From: JAAYED01 sp040772225
GTDB lineage: Bacteria > Chloroflexota > Anaerolineae > UBA1429
Direction: 5' to 3'
Assembly (NCBI GenBank): GCA_040772225.1
Contig: JAXGYO010000002.1
Coordinates: 806,001 to 870,000, forward strand
Length of the DNA: 64,000 bases
Below, piece by piece: positions 8,760 through 18,137 of this stretch (position 1 is the stretch's first letter; each line of letters opens with the position of its first letter). The notes beneath the pieces are model-generated. The model saw only the letters and a program-made list of their open reading frames with translations. It was not told where the DNA came from and made no database searches. Both the position numbers and the translations under genes were made by a program.

Positions 8760-10097
8760 ATGTCGATTGTAATTGAAGGCAGACGCCCGCTCAGCGGCGA
8801 GGTGACCATTGGAGGGGCCAAGAACGCGGCCCTGCCGATCATTGCGGCCAGCCTGCTGACGGCAGACGAGGTTTTGCTTGAGAATGTGCCCTACATCGAG
8901 GATATACGCACCCTGGTGCAGGTCCTCCACGGGATGGGCGTAGCAGCACGATTTGAAGGCCCCAACGTGCTGCGGATCAAAGCCACGCGCATCTCCCGCT
9001 CCATGTTGCCCCGTGATCTGGCTCAAAAGATGCGGGCCAGCTTTCTCATTGTGGGCCCTCTGCTGGCCAGATTTGGCCATGCACAGGCGCCGCATCCGGG
9101 CGGATGTGCGATCGGCACGCGGCCGGTGAGTGTGGACCTCAAGGGATTCCAGACGATGGGAGCAGAGGTCGACACAGACGATCTGGATTATATCATCTCC
9201 GCGCCGCGGCTGCAGGGCCAACGCCTCTATCTGGATTACCCCAGCCACACGGGCACTGAGAACCTGCTCATGGCTGCTTGCCTGGCCGAAGGCACTACGC
9301 TGATCGAGAACGCATCCATTGAGCCCGAAGTCACAGACCTGGCCAACTTTTTGTGCGCCATGGGCGCACGCATCCACGGTGCTGGCACAAACACGATCCG
9401 TGTTGACGGCGCATCGCGGCTGCATGGTGCGGTCTATCGTGTGATGCCAGACCGCATGGAAGCCGGCACCTTTGCGCTGGCAGCGGCGATCACCCGGGGC
9501 AAGGTCGCTATGGATGGCAGAGTGGGACGCTGGATGGGCGCCCTCACAGACAAGTTGCGTTACGCTGGCGCGACTGTACGCGCCGATGGCGATACCTATG
9601 AAGTCATGGGACCAGACAAGCTCGATCCCGCCGACATCCAAACCTATCCGTATCCCGGTTTTCCAACGGATCTGCAGGCCCCTTTTACCACAGTGATGAC
9701 GCAGGCAAACGGCAGGAGCTCCATTCACGAAACCATGTTCGAAGGCCGGCTGCAATACGTCAGCGAGCTCGCCAAGATGGGCGCCAGAATCGATGTCTCC
9801 GGCTCTGGCCGGACGGCGATGGTCCATGGCCCTACGCTGCTTCATGGCGCAGACGTATGCGCCCTGGACATACGTTCCGGTGCAGCCGTGGTTCTGGCCG
9901 GACTGGCTGCAGAGGGACGTACGACGATTACTAACGTGGTCTACATCGATCGCGGTTATGAGGACATCTGCTCCAAACTCGCCTCGCTGGGCGCGGACAT
10001 CTCGCAAGAGGATCAGGAAAAGCATGACTGCCCCATTGAGGACGCCCGTGACCCGATTGAGTGGGGCATGGTTCCCTATGCTGTCGGGGCGAGCTAG
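8760..10097 (+). CDS. murA: UDP-N-acetylglucosamine 1-carboxyvinyltransferase
   Basis: First committed step of peptidoglycan synthesis: transfers enolpyruvate from PEP to UDP-GlcNAc in the cytosol. The 445 residues show the start ITGGAKNA-type loop (IGGAKNAALPI, residues 17-27) with the conserved Lys-Asn. The catalytic loop HPGGCAIGTRP holds Cys116, the residue attacked by fosfomycin. The protein carries about 25 extra C-terminal residues after the usual end. Its presence argues that the organism makes at least a peptidoglycan precursor. It stands alone between the atp operon and an unknown membrane gene. Confidence 0.95.
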   Translation: MSIVIEGRRPLSGEVTIGGAKNAALPIIAASLLTADEVLLENVPYIEDIRTLVQVLHGMGVAARFEGPNVLRIKATRISRSMLPRDLAQKMRASFLIVGPLLARFGHAQAPHPGGCAIGTRPVSVDLKGFQTMGAEVDTDDLDYIISAPRLQGQRLYLDYPSHTGTENLLMAACLAEGTTLIENASIEPEVTDLANFLCAMGARIHGAGTNTIRVDGASRLHGAVYRVMPDRMEAGTFALAAAITRGKVAMDGRVGRWMGALTDKLRYAGATVRADGDTYEVMGPDKLDPADIQTYPYPGFPTDLQAPFTTVMTQANGRSSIHETMFEGRLQYVSELAKMGARIDVSGSGRTAMVHGPTLLHGADVCALDIRSGAAVVLAGLAAEGRTTITNVVYIDRGYEDICSKLASLGADISQEDQEKHDCPIEDARDPIEWGMVPYAVGAS

Positions 10098-10275
10098 ACA
10101 CAAGAACTGACTCAAGCAGACCGGTCCAAAAGGCTGCTATCGCAAGCGGCACCAGCTTGCAGAACAAGCATGAGCCAGATCCTTCCCCCGCTCAAAGCGT
10201 AATGCGTAAAGCATGCGCCGGCGCTCGTTTCCGCACCTCGGGCGATTGTGGTAGAATCGCCGAGGAGGTTGTGTA

Positions 10276-11187
10276 ATGGGCGTCATTGACACGTTGAGCG
10301 CCGGATTCAGGTTGGTCTTTCGCAAACCATGGCTCGCACTGATCCCCTTTCTGCTGGATATAGCCCTTTGGCGCGCCCCCAGGCTCTCCATGTCGGTGCT
10401 CATCGAACGGCTGCTGTCATGGCTGAATGACTGGACAGCATCTCTCGACGCATCGCAGATCACCTCTGAGAGCCTGACAGAGACAGTGACCCTGCTGCGT
10501 GAAACGGTCGCTACCATCAACGTCTTTGGCTATGTGGCGTGGGACAGCCTGGGAGTGCCCAGTATCGCTGCCAGTATGCCCATCCAGGACGGGGATGCTA
10601 TCATACAGATAACCCAGTTGTGGCAACTCGCTCTGGCCGCCGCTGCCGTGCTTGCTGTCGGCCTGGTGTTCGCCGCTCTCTATCTGGTCTTGATCGGCAC
10701 AGGCATCAAAGGCAAGGCACTGTCCTATGGCGAGCTTGCGCAGTCTGTGGGCACCGCATGGGCAAGACTGGGCGTGATTGCCCTTGCCATCGGGGCTGCA
10801 ATCATGTCGGCTTTCCTTGGAACGGCAATCCTTGGACCTTTTGCTGCGTTCCTGTTTATCGGACTGGTGTGGATGCTGCTCTATCTGTCCTTTTTCCCCC
10901 AGGCTGTGACGCTCGGAGGTTTCAAGCCGCTTGCGGCCGCGATCGTCAGCATACACGTTGTTCGGACCAGCCTCTGGCCAACGCTAGGCCTGTTACTGCT
11001 GGTCAATCTGCTAGACGCAGGCCTATCGCTGGTATGGCAACAGCTTGCCGCCGTTGCTCCCATGGGCATGATTGTCGCGATCATCTTGAGTTCTCTCATC
11101 GGAACTGGCCTGACTGCGTCGCTCTTTTACTTTTACAGCGACCGGTCGTCCAGGCTCGTACGCATCCAGATGCCTCGCGAAGCCTAG
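10276..11187 (+). CDS. Unknown multi-pass membrane protein
   Basis: I do not recognise the family. The 303-residue product has an amphipathic N-terminus (GFRLVFRKPWLALIPFLLDIALW), a soluble stretch of about 100 residues rich in Ser/Thr, and then five or six hydrophobic segments from about residue 110 to 285. It ends in a short basic tail. This plan resembles the loosely defined bacterial families of glycerophosphoryl-diester-like or general membrane proteins, but no motif fixes it. The ATG follows GAGGAGG at about eight bases. A TAGAAT hexamer at 10252-10257 could be a -10 element. gyrB follows 33 bases after the stop, probably on the same transcript. Confidence 0.7.
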   Translation: MGVIDTLSAGFRLVFRKPWLALIPFLLDIALWRAPRLSMSVLIERLLSWLNDWTASLDASQITSESLTETVTLLRETVATINVFGYVAWDSLGVPSIAASMPIQDGDAIIQITQLWQLALAAAAVLAVGLVFAALYLVLIGTGIKGKALSYGELAQSVGTAWARLGVIALAIGAAIMSAFLGTAILGPFAAFLFIGLVWMLLYLSFFPQAVTLGGFKPLAAAIVSIHVVRTSLWPTLGLLLLVNLLDAGLSLVWQQLAAVAPMGMIVAIILSSLIGTGLTASLFYFYSDRSSRLVRIQMPREA

Positions 11188-11220
11188 CTCCGCGCTTGGA
11201 GAGATAGAAAGACAGGAGTC

Positions 11221-13119
11221 ATGACGGATAGACCCACCAGCTACACTTCAGACGACATCCAGGTTCTGGAAGGCCTGGAGGCGGTCCGCCGAAGACCGGG
11301 CATGTACATCGGGAGCACCGATCAGCGCGGTCTCCACCATCTTGTGTACGAGGTGGTAGACAACTCCATCGACGAGGCCCTGGCCGGGGTGTGCGATCGG
11401 ATAGACATAACCATCCACGAGGACGGTTCCGTATCGGTTCAGGACAACGGGCGCGGCATCCCGGTTGGCATCGAAAAGACCACGGGGCGCAACACGCTGG
11501 AGGTTGTTCACACGGTACTGCACGCAGGCGGCAAGTTCGGCGGCGGCGGATACAAAGTCGCCAGCGGGCTGCATGGTGTGGGCGTCTCTGCGGTCAATGC
11601 ACTCTCCAGCTGGCTGGAGGTTGAGGTGCAATATGAAGGGCGGCGCTATTCACAACGCTATGAGCGCGGGCTGCCCGTCACAGAAGTCACAGAGCTGGGA
11701 AAAGCGACTGGCCATGGCACGCGCACCCACTTTATGCCCGACACGGAGATCATCCGCACGCTGGACTATCGCTTCAAGACACTGACCGCGCGATTTCGCG
11801 AGATGGCCTTTCTCACACGCGGCTTGACCATTCACGCCCGGGATCTCAGAGACGGGCGCGAGGCTACCTACCATTTTGAGGGTGGCTTAAAGGCCTTTAT
11901 CCATCTGCTCAATCGCAACCGCAAGCGTCTGCACGATGCCTTTTATGTTGAAGGTGAGATCGAAGGCACCGCGGTCGAGGTCGCTCTACAGTACACCGAT
12001 GGATACGCAGAGTCGGTGTTCTCCTTTGCCAACAATATCAACACGGTGGATGGCGGCACACACCTCACTGGCTTCCGCAGCGCCCTCACCCGCTCCCTGA
12101 ACGAGTATGCGCGCAGTTCGGGCATTCTCAAGGACAGTGAGGGGAATTTCTCGGGAGAGGACGTCCGTGAGGGCTTGACGGCGATCATCAGCGTCAAACT
12201 ATCGGATCCTCAGTTTGAGAGTCAGACCAAGGCCAAGCTGGGCAACGCCGAAGTTCAGGGACAGGTGGTGAGCGTCTTTGGCGAGGCCTTGAGCAAGTGG
12301 CTGGAGAAGGAATCGGCGGCCAAGACGATCATCAACAAAGCGACCACCGCGCGCCGGGCACGCGTGGCGGCCAGACAGGCCCGTGAACTGGTGTTGCGCA
12401 AGACCGCTCTAGAGAGCAGCACGTTGCCAGGCAAACTTGCGGACTGCTCCGAGCGTAGCGCCGATCGCACCGAGCTCTTTATCGTAGAGGGAGACTCAGC
12501 CGGCGGATCGGCAAAGCAAGGCCGCGATCGACGCTTTCAGGCGATACTGCCCTTGCGCGGCAAGATTCTGAATGTCGAGAAAAAGCGCATGGACCACGCC
12601 CTGGAGAACAATGAAATCAAGGCGCTTATCCAGGCGATGGGCTGCGGCATCGGCGCCCAGTTCGACCTCAGCAATCTGCGTTATGGAAAGATCATCATCA
12701 TGACCGATGCTGACGTAGACGGCGCGCATATCATCACCCTGCTGCTGACCTTTTTCTTCCGGTACATGGATGACCTGATCACGAACGGTCACCTCTTCCT
12801 GGCTCAGCCCCCGCTCTACCGCATCACGTCGGGCAAGACGTCAGAGTATGTATATTCTGAGGAACAAAAGGATCAATACGTAGCGGGGCTCAATGGCAGC
12901 CGCGTAGAGTTGCAGCGCTACAAGGGGCTGGGCGAGATGAACGCCGATCAACTGTGGGAGACCACCATGGACCCGGCGGGCCGGCAACTGATACAGGTAA
13001 CCATCGAGGACGCCGCCTCGGCAGACCGTATCTTTGATATGCTCATGGGCAATGATGTGCCGCCGCGCCGCAAGTTCATCCAGACGCACGCGCGCGAGGT
13101 CGAGAACCTCGACATCTGA
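11221..13119 (+). CDS. gyrB: DNA gyrase subunit B
   Basis: ATPase subunit of DNA gyrase, which introduces negative supercoils. The 632 residues show the GHKL ATP site (EVVDNSIDEALAG, DNGRGIPVG, GLHGVGVSAVNALS), the transducer domain, and the TOPRIM domain (ELFIVEGDSAGGSAKQGRD, later DADVDGAHI). The C-terminus ends with GEMNADQLWETTMDP and the usual short tail. The length fits the short GyrB form without the long insert of enterobacteria. ParE is an alternative of the same family; the overall match to GyrB is better, but gyrA is not in the window. Confidence 0.92.
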   Translation: MTDRPTSYTSDDIQVLEGLEAVRRRPGMYIGSTDQRGLHHLVYEVVDNSIDEALAGVCDRIDITIHEDGSVSVQDNGRGIPVGIEKTTGRNTLEVVHTVLHAGGKFGGGGYKVASGLHGVGVSAVNALSSWLEVEVQYEGRRYSQRYERGLPVTEVTELGKATGHGTRTHFMPDTEIIRTLDYRFKTLTARFREMAFLTRGLTIHARDLRDGREATYHFEGGLKAFIHLLNRNRKRLHDAFYVEGEIEGTAVEVALQYTDGYAESVFSFANNINTVDGGTHLTGFRSALTRSLNEYARSSGILKDSEGNFSGEDVREGLTAIISVKLSDPQFESQTKAKLGNAEVQGQVVSVFGEALSKWLEKESAAKTIINKATTARRARVAARQARELVLRKTALESSTLPGKLADCSERSADRTELFIVEGDSAGGSAKQGRDRRFQAILPLRGKILNVEKKRMDHALENNEIKALIQAMGCGIGAQFDLSNLRYGKIIIMTDADVDGAHIITLLLTFFFRYMDDLITNGHLFLAQPPLYRITSGKTSEYVYSEEQKDQYVAGLNGSRVELQRYKGLGEMNADQLWETTMDPAGRQLIQVTIEDAASADRIFDMLMGNDVPPRRKFIQTHAREVENLDI

Positions 13120-13182
13120 ACTACGTGCCCAATGAGCGCCCAAACTTGACCGCGGCATCGCGCCACCGGTTGCGCACGCCTG

Positions 13183-13212
13183 TTCGCCGCACGCGCGAGC
13201 CACGTCTATAAT
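13183..13212 (+). promoter_or_regulatory. Possible gatB promoter
   Basis: TATAAT at 13207-13212 lies about 30 bases before the gatB ATG. A weak TTCGCC (13183-13188) precedes it by 18 bases. The GAGGAGC ribosome site follows. Confidence 0.45.
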
Positions 13213-13242
13213 CCACGCCATCTGCTTGATCTGAGGAGCACT

Positions 13243-14685
13243 ATGCAGGAATACGAGGCCACCATCGGTATGGAGGTGCATGCTGAGATACTGACGCAGA
13301 CCAAGATGTTCTGCGCCTGCCCAAACGACTTGGCCTCAGCAGCCCCCAATACGCACACCTGCCCCGTCTGCCTGGGCATGCCCGGTGTCCTGCCGGTCAT
13401 CAACCGCGTCGCGGTGGAGGCGACCGTGCTCACCGGCATGGCGCTCAACTGCACGATTCCAACCTTTAGCAAGTTCGACCGGAAAAACTATCACTATCCC
13501 GATCTCCCCAAGGGTTATCAGATCAGCCAGTATGACCTGCCACTGTGCACCAATGGCTATCTGGAGGTGCTCGTGGAGGGAACGCTCCGGCGTTTCGGCA
13601 TCCGCCGCGTTCACCTGGAAGAGGATACCGCCCGCCTCGTCCACCAGAATGGTGTCAGCCTGGTGGACTTTAACCGGTCGGGCGTCCCTTTGATGGAGAT
13701 CGTGACCGAGGCAGACATGCACACGGCAGAGGATGCCTACGCCTATCTGGTCAAGCTGCGCCAGATTCTGCGCTACCTGGGTGTCAGCACGGGCAATATG
13801 GAAGAAGGCGCCATGCGATGCGAGGCGAATATCTCCGTGCGGCCCGTCGGAGCTGCGGAACTGGGTACCAAGGTAGAGATAAAGAATCTCAACTCGTTCC
13901 GATCGGTCCGTATGGCCATCGCATACGAATACGAGCGGCAAGTGAACCTGCTCGAACAGGGCGGCCAGGTACATCAGGTCACCATGGGCTGGGATGAGAC
14001 GAACCATCGCACCGTATTCCAGCGATCAAAGGAAGGGGCAGAGGACTATCGCTACTTTCCCGAGCCCGACCTACCGCCGATCGAAATCGACGACACCTGG
14101 CGTAATGCCATTCTCGAACGCATGCCCGAGTTGCCCGATGCCAAGCGCGAGCGACTCGTCGCCCAGTATGGCATCCGTATGGCCGACGCGGAACTCCTCA
14201 CACAGGATCAGCAGGTAGCTGAGTATTTCGAGTCCACCTGTCGCGCAACGACTACAGTGGCACCGCAGACGGTGGCCAACTGGATGCTCGTAGAGCTCTT
14301 CCGACTGTTGAGTGAAAGCGGCACAGAAATTACCATCTGCCAGGTGTCGCCAGAGGCACTGGCAGAACTCCTGGAACTTCTCGAGAAAGCTACGATCAAC
14401 GGAACAACCGCCAAGGAGGTACTGAGCGAGATGTTCAGTACCGGCCGCGGCGCCGAGGAGATTGTCAACAGCCGCGGCCTTGCTCAGATCAATGACGAGG
14501 ATGCGCTCAGAAGGGTCGTCCTTGCCGTCCTGGAGCAGAACCCGCGTCCAGTCCAACAGTACCTCGAAGGCAAGTCCCAGGTTCTGGGTTTTCTGGTGGG
14601 GCAGGTCATGCGCCAGACGCGCGGCCAGGCAAACGTCGCTGTCGCGACCGAGATGCTCAAGACAGAGCTGGCGGCGCGCCAATAG
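13243..14685 (+). CDS. gatB: Aspartyl/glutamyl-tRNA amidotransferase subunit B
   Basis: Catalyses the kinase/transamidation step that converts Glu-tRNA(Gln) (and Asp-tRNA(Asn)) to the amide form, together with GatA and GatC, which are not in the window. The 480 residues begin with the family signature EATIGMEVHAEI. A zinc-type set CACPND...TCPVCLGMPG, the DFNRSGVPLMEIVTE block and the C-terminal YqeY-like tail domain (residues about 330-475, with INGTTAKEVL) follow. Presence suggests indirect synthesis of Gln-tRNA. The ATG follows TGAGGAGC. Confidence 0.96.
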   Translation: MQEYEATIGMEVHAEILTQTKMFCACPNDLASAAPNTHTCPVCLGMPGVLPVINRVAVEATVLTGMALNCTIPTFSKFDRKNYHYPDLPKGYQISQYDLPLCTNGYLEVLVEGTLRRFGIRRVHLEEDTARLVHQNGVSLVDFNRSGVPLMEIVTEADMHTAEDAYAYLVKLRQILRYLGVSTGNMEEGAMRCEANISVRPVGAAELGTKVEIKNLNSFRSVRMAIAYEYERQVNLLEQGGQVHQVTMGWDETNHRTVFQRSKEGAEDYRYFPEPDLPPIEIDDTWRNAILERMPELPDAKRERLVAQYGIRMADAELLTQDQQVAEYFESTCRATTTVAPQTVANWMLVELFRLLSESGTEITICQVSPEALAELLELLEKATINGTTAKEVLSEMFSTGRGAEEIVNSRGLAQINDEDALRRVVLAVLEQNPRPVQQYLEGKSQVLGFLVGQVMRQTRGQANVAVATEMLKTELAARQ

Positions 14686-14699
14686 GCCTGATCTGAGGG

Positions 14700-14718
14700 C
14701 CCCGTCATCACTACGGGG
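14700..14718 (+). terminator. Weak hairpin after gatB
   Basis: CCCCGT and ACGGGG form a six-base-pair stem with a seven-base loop. No thymine run follows, so termination is only a possibility. Confidence 0.3.
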
Positions 14719-14789
14719 ATAGACATTACGCTACAGACCGGCTCGAGGCTCTGACGCGATAGCCACGTCTCGCACACAAAGGAGTATGG

Positions 14790-16091
14790 ATGCGCACGAG
14801 GGACTCGCAGCGCGTTGGAACGGCACAGCGATCAGCCCGCTTCCTGAGCTGGTCGCAGAATCCCGGCATCTTGATGGCGATGGTCGGCCAGACCTTTATC
14901 AACATGCTGGGGGTGGGGATCATTGGACCGGTACTCCCCCTCTATGCCGACTCCTTTGGCGTCAGCGCTGCCATGGTTGGCCTCTTGATCTCGAGCTTTG
15001 GCATCGCGCGCATACCGATCAACGTCCCTGTGGGGGCGCTGGCAGAGCGCATCGGACGCCGCCCGCTCCTCGTGGCTGGCCCTCTCCTTATCGCCGCATC
15101 GGCCGTGCTCAGCGGCATGGCCACCAGTTTCGGTCAGATGATTGTATTCCGACTCCTTCAGGGCATAGGCTCGGCCTTTCAGATGACCGCGGGGATGATC
15201 GTTGTAGCGGACATCAGCACGCCAAAAGACCGCGGCCGCACAATGAGTACCTATCAGGGTGCTCTTTTACTCGGTGTTGGCGTCGGTCCCATCATCGGAG
15301 GCCTTCTCGGGGAGCAGTTTGGCTACAGGATGCCCTTTTTTGTCTATGGGGCGCTGGCACTATGCGCCGCCGCGTGGGCCTTTTTCGTTGTGCCAGAGAC
15401 ACGCAGTTTGCCCGCCACGGATGATGCTGGGAATCCAGTCAGCCCTCAGAAATCGGCGGCGACATTGCCGCGCCCGAGCGGATTCAGCTTGTTGCGCAAC
15501 CGGAATTTCCTACTGATCTCATTGGTATCCCTGGCGATCTTTTTCACACGGTCAGGCACGCAGAACACGATACTGCCTCTGTTGGGCAGCGACCGCCTGG
15601 GAATTGGCCCCGCCAAGCTTGGATATGCCTTCACCGCCATCGCGGTGATCAACTTTCTCACGATCAGCGTCTCTGGCATCCTCTGCGACCGTTACGGGCG
15701 CAAGACCGCCATAGTGCCCAGCTGCATTCTCTGCGGTCTGGCAGTCATTAGCTACGCTCTGGGGCACACCTATCTGCATTTCATAGCAAGCAGTCTGTTG
15801 CTCGGCCTAGGCACGGGTGTCGGTGGCCCCGCCCCGGCGGCCTACGTCTCCGATCTCGACCTTCCCGGTGGGCGAGGGCTCACCATGGGGGTATTTCGCA
15901 CCGTAAGCGATGTGGGCATGGTTCTCGGACCGATCCTGCTCGGAGCACTGAGCGACGGGTTCGATCATGGCACGGCTCTCTGGGTGAATGGCCTGCTGTT
16001 CATCTCCGTTGGGCTGGCCTTTTGGCTTTTTGCTCAAGAGACGCACGGTCGAGTTCGGCAGCCGCGATCGGAGATTCTCAGAGCCGGCTAG
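14790..16091 (+). CDS. MFS transporter, drug exporter type
   Basis: Major facilitator of 433 residues with about twelve hydrophobic segments. The segment 2-3 loop reads GALAERIGRRPLL, the motif A region of the family, and a second copy lies at CDRYGRKTAIV. A motif-C-like stretch (LGVGVGPIIGGLL) in segment 5 is typical of proton-drug antiporters of the DHA1 type. The ATG at 14790 sits five bases after AAAGGAG. It lies alone between gatB and the protease gene. Substrate is unknown; efflux of a small hydrophobic compound is the family default. Confidence 0.85.
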   Translation: MRTRDSQRVGTAQRSARFLSWSQNPGILMAMVGQTFINMLGVGIIGPVLPLYADSFGVSAAMVGLLISSFGIARIPINVPVGALAERIGRRPLLVAGPLLIAASAVLSGMATSFGQMIVFRLLQGIGSAFQMTAGMIVVADISTPKDRGRTMSTYQGALLLGVGVGPIIGGLLGEQFGYRMPFFVYGALALCAAAWAFFVVPETRSLPATDDAGNPVSPQKSAATLPRPSGFSLLRNRNFLLISLVSLAIFFTRSGTQNTILPLLGSDRLGIGPAKLGYAFTAIAVINFLTISVSGILCDRYGRKTAIVPSCILCGLAVISYALGHTYLHFIASSLLLGLGTGVGGPAPAAYVSDLDLPGGRGLTMGVFRTVSDVGMVLGPILLGALSDGFDHGTALWVNGLLFISVGLAFWLFAQETHGRVRQPRSEILRAG

Positions 16092-16237
16092 AAAGAGCAA
16101 TCCCACACCCCTCCCTCGCGAAAACCACCAGCTCCAACGCGCCCAGGAGCCCCGCACAGCAGCGCTCGGCAGTCGCAGCATCCTGGCATCCTAGCCCGAC
16201 GGGCCGCACGCACTCACCAGGCCGGTTACATCAACAA

Positions 16238-16266
16238 TTGGGGCGCACCTGTCTGTGTGCTATACT
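16238..16266 (+). promoter_or_regulatory. Promoter of the C-terminal processing protease gene
   Basis: TTGGGG (16238-16243), 17 bases, TATACT (16261-16266). The likely start of transcription near 16273 lies downstream of the GTG at 16269, which argues for ATG 16302 as translation start. Confidence 0.5.
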
Positions 16267-16301
16267 AAGTGCTCATTATGGCGAGGAAAAAAGGCTACGC
16301 A

Positions 16302-17579
16302 ATGGAAATACAGGCAGAAACTCGGCGCAAGCAGTCAATCACACCAGGACAGGTGATCGCAACGGTCTTTTTCGTTGCCGTGCTCGTCGGCATCGGCTTT
16401 GCCGCCGGAATGGCGACCATGTGGGTAGCGGGCCCATCACGTGCCAGCGTCAGCACGGAAGCGGCAGTGGCAACGGAGACCGCAGTAGCCCCGTTCAAGA
16501 CGGGCTTGGGCAGCAGCGACCGGGAGCAGCTGTTGGACGAGATCACGGGTCTGCTCGAGCAAGAGTACATCGACCCTGAGAGCATCGACCCTGTGGAGAT
16601 GACCTACGGTGCCGCGGCAGGGCTGGTATCGTCGCTGGGCGACCCCAATACCATGTTTGTGGAGCCTGTCCAGGCCGCGATCATCGAAGAGGATATGCAG
16701 GGCTCCTTTGAAGGTATCGGCGCTACGGTCGATCTCGTGGATGGCGTGCTGACGATCGTTCAGCCCCTGCCCAATAGCCCCGCCGTCAGGGCAGGCATAC
16801 AGGCCGGGGACAGGGTGCTTGCTGTTGACGGGCAATCCATCGAGGGAATGGGGCTCATGGATGCCATCACGTTGATCCGCGGTCCCAAGGGGACAGTCGT
16901 TGCATTGCTCATTGAGCGGGATAGCATTAAAGAGCCATTCACCGTGGAGGTCACCCGGGACGAGATCGAGGTGGCGATCGTTGAGAGCCGCATGTTGGAT
17001 GAGGGCATCGCTTACGTCGCGTTGGCCGAGTTCAATGCAGTCGCTCTGGAGCAGGTGCAACAAGCGCTTCGCGAACTTGACCGAGAGGATCCTGTCGGCC
17101 TCATCCTGGATCTGCGCAACAACCCCGGTGGCTATCTGAATATGGCCATCGAGATCGCCAGCGAGTTTCTGCCGCGCGGAACGCTCGTGGTGACGGAACA
17201 GCAGCGCGATCAGGAGCCCAACGCCTACACGGTGAGGCGAAACGGGCAGGCAACCGACATCCCTCTGGTGGTGCTGGTCAACGGCGGGAGTGCCAGCGCG
17301 TCAGAGATCGTCGCGGGGGCGATCCAGTACCACGGGCGTGGCACCCTGATCGGCGTCACCACGTATGGTAAAGGTTCGGTTCAGTCCACGCACACGTTGC
17401 GGGATGGGTCGAGCCTGCGCGTCACCATCGCCAAGTGGGTGCTCCCCGGGGGTCGCATCCTCGAGGGAGACGGAATCGAGCCCGATGTCCTGGTGGACAT
17501 TACGCCCGAACAGGCCGCTGCTGGCGAGGACCCGCAACTGGACCGTGCCGTACAGTACTTGCTTGAGGAATCCCGCTAG
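16302..17579 (+). CDS. S41 family C-terminal processing protease
   Basis: Exported serine protease of the CtpA/Tsp family. Length from ATG 16302 is 425 residues; this start has a GAGG/AAAGG ribosome site, whereas ATG 16278 and GTG 16269 do not. Residues about 13-43 form a signal anchor. A PDZ domain lies near residues 105-190 and the S41 core follows (LILDLRNNPGGYLNMAIEIA). The catalytic serine is the middle one in GSASASE (Ser332) and the general-base lysine is Lys357 in YGKGSVQ, 25 residues later as in E. coli Tsp. Probable role is trimming or quality control of exported proteins. smpB follows in eight bases. Confidence 0.92.
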   Translation: MEIQAETRRKQSITPGQVIATVFFVAVLVGIGFAAGMATMWVAGPSRASVSTEAAVATETAVAPFKTGLGSSDREQLLDEITGLLEQEYIDPESIDPVEMTYGAAAGLVSSLGDPNTMFVEPVQAAIIEEDMQGSFEGIGATVDLVDGVLTIVQPLPNSPAVRAGIQAGDRVLAVDGQSIEGMGLMDAITLIRGPKGTVVALLIERDSIKEPFTVEVTRDEIEVAIVESRMLDEGIAYVALAEFNAVALEQVQQALRELDREDPVGLILDLRNNPGGYLNMAIEIASEFLPRGTLVVTEQQRDQEPNAYTVRRNGQATDIPLVVLVNGGSASASEIVAGAIQYHGRGTLIGVTTYGKGSVQSTHTLRDGSSLRVTIAKWVLPGGRILEGDGIEPDVLVDITPEQAAAGEDPQLDRAVQYLLEESR

Positions 17580-17587
17580 AGGACACG

Positions 17588-18079
17588 ATGGCCAGGAACA
17601 AACGCGGAGAGAAAACCGACCAGAGCCCAAACAGAACCATCAGTCAGAATCGCAAAGCGTTTCACGATTATTCTATCTCAGAGACGCTTGAGGCTGGCCT
17701 GGCTCTGCATGGGTCGGAGATAAAATCTATCAGGGCCGGCAGGGTCAACCTGCGCGACAGTTATGTCGCCTTTCGCGACGGCGAAGCCTGGCTGATAGGG
17801 ACTCACATCGCCGGCTACAACGAGGCCAGCTATCTCGATCACGACCCGGTGCGCGATCGCAAGTTGCTGCTGCACCGCCGAGAGATCCAGCGTCTGCGGG
17901 CCCAGGTGGAACAGCGCGGCTATACCGTCGTGCCCACGCGCCTCTATCTCAAGAACAACCGTGCCAAGGTTGAGATCGGCCTGGCCAAGGGCAAGCACAC
18001 GTATGACAAACGGGAAAGTCTGCGAGACCGCGATACCGAACGCGAAATCGAGCGTGAGATCAAAGAGCGCCTGCAATAG
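17588..18079 (+). CDS. smpB: SsrA-binding protein SmpB
   Basis: Binds tmRNA and brings it to stalled ribosomes for trans-translation. The 163 residues include NRKAFHDYSISETLEAGLALHGSEIKSIRAGRVNL near the N-terminus and the C-terminal KGKHTYDKRESLRDRD segment whose basic tail (about residues 140-163) reaches into the empty mRNA channel. It is encoded eight bases after the protease gene. Its RNA partner ssrA lies about 1.1 kb downstream. Confidence 0.97.
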   Translation: MARNKRGEKTDQSPNRTISQNRKAFHDYSISETLEAGLALHGSEIKSIRAGRVNLRDSYVAFRDGEAWLIGTHIAGYNEASYLDHDPVRDRKLLLHRREIQRLRAQVEQRGYTVVPTRLYLKNNRAKVEIGLAKGKHTYDKRESLRDRDTEREIEREIKERLQ

Positions 18080-18137
18080 TCCTGGCAGCCACCTCCCCTG
18101 ACCGTCCCCGGTACGCTGCCCTGCGTTGACGCCGGCC

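Noticed and set aside
8727..10115. 462-residue open frame on the minus strand across murA
   Set aside because: It is antisense to a well-supported murA with diagnostic motifs, and its translation has no recognisable domain. High GC lowers stop frequency on the opposite strand.
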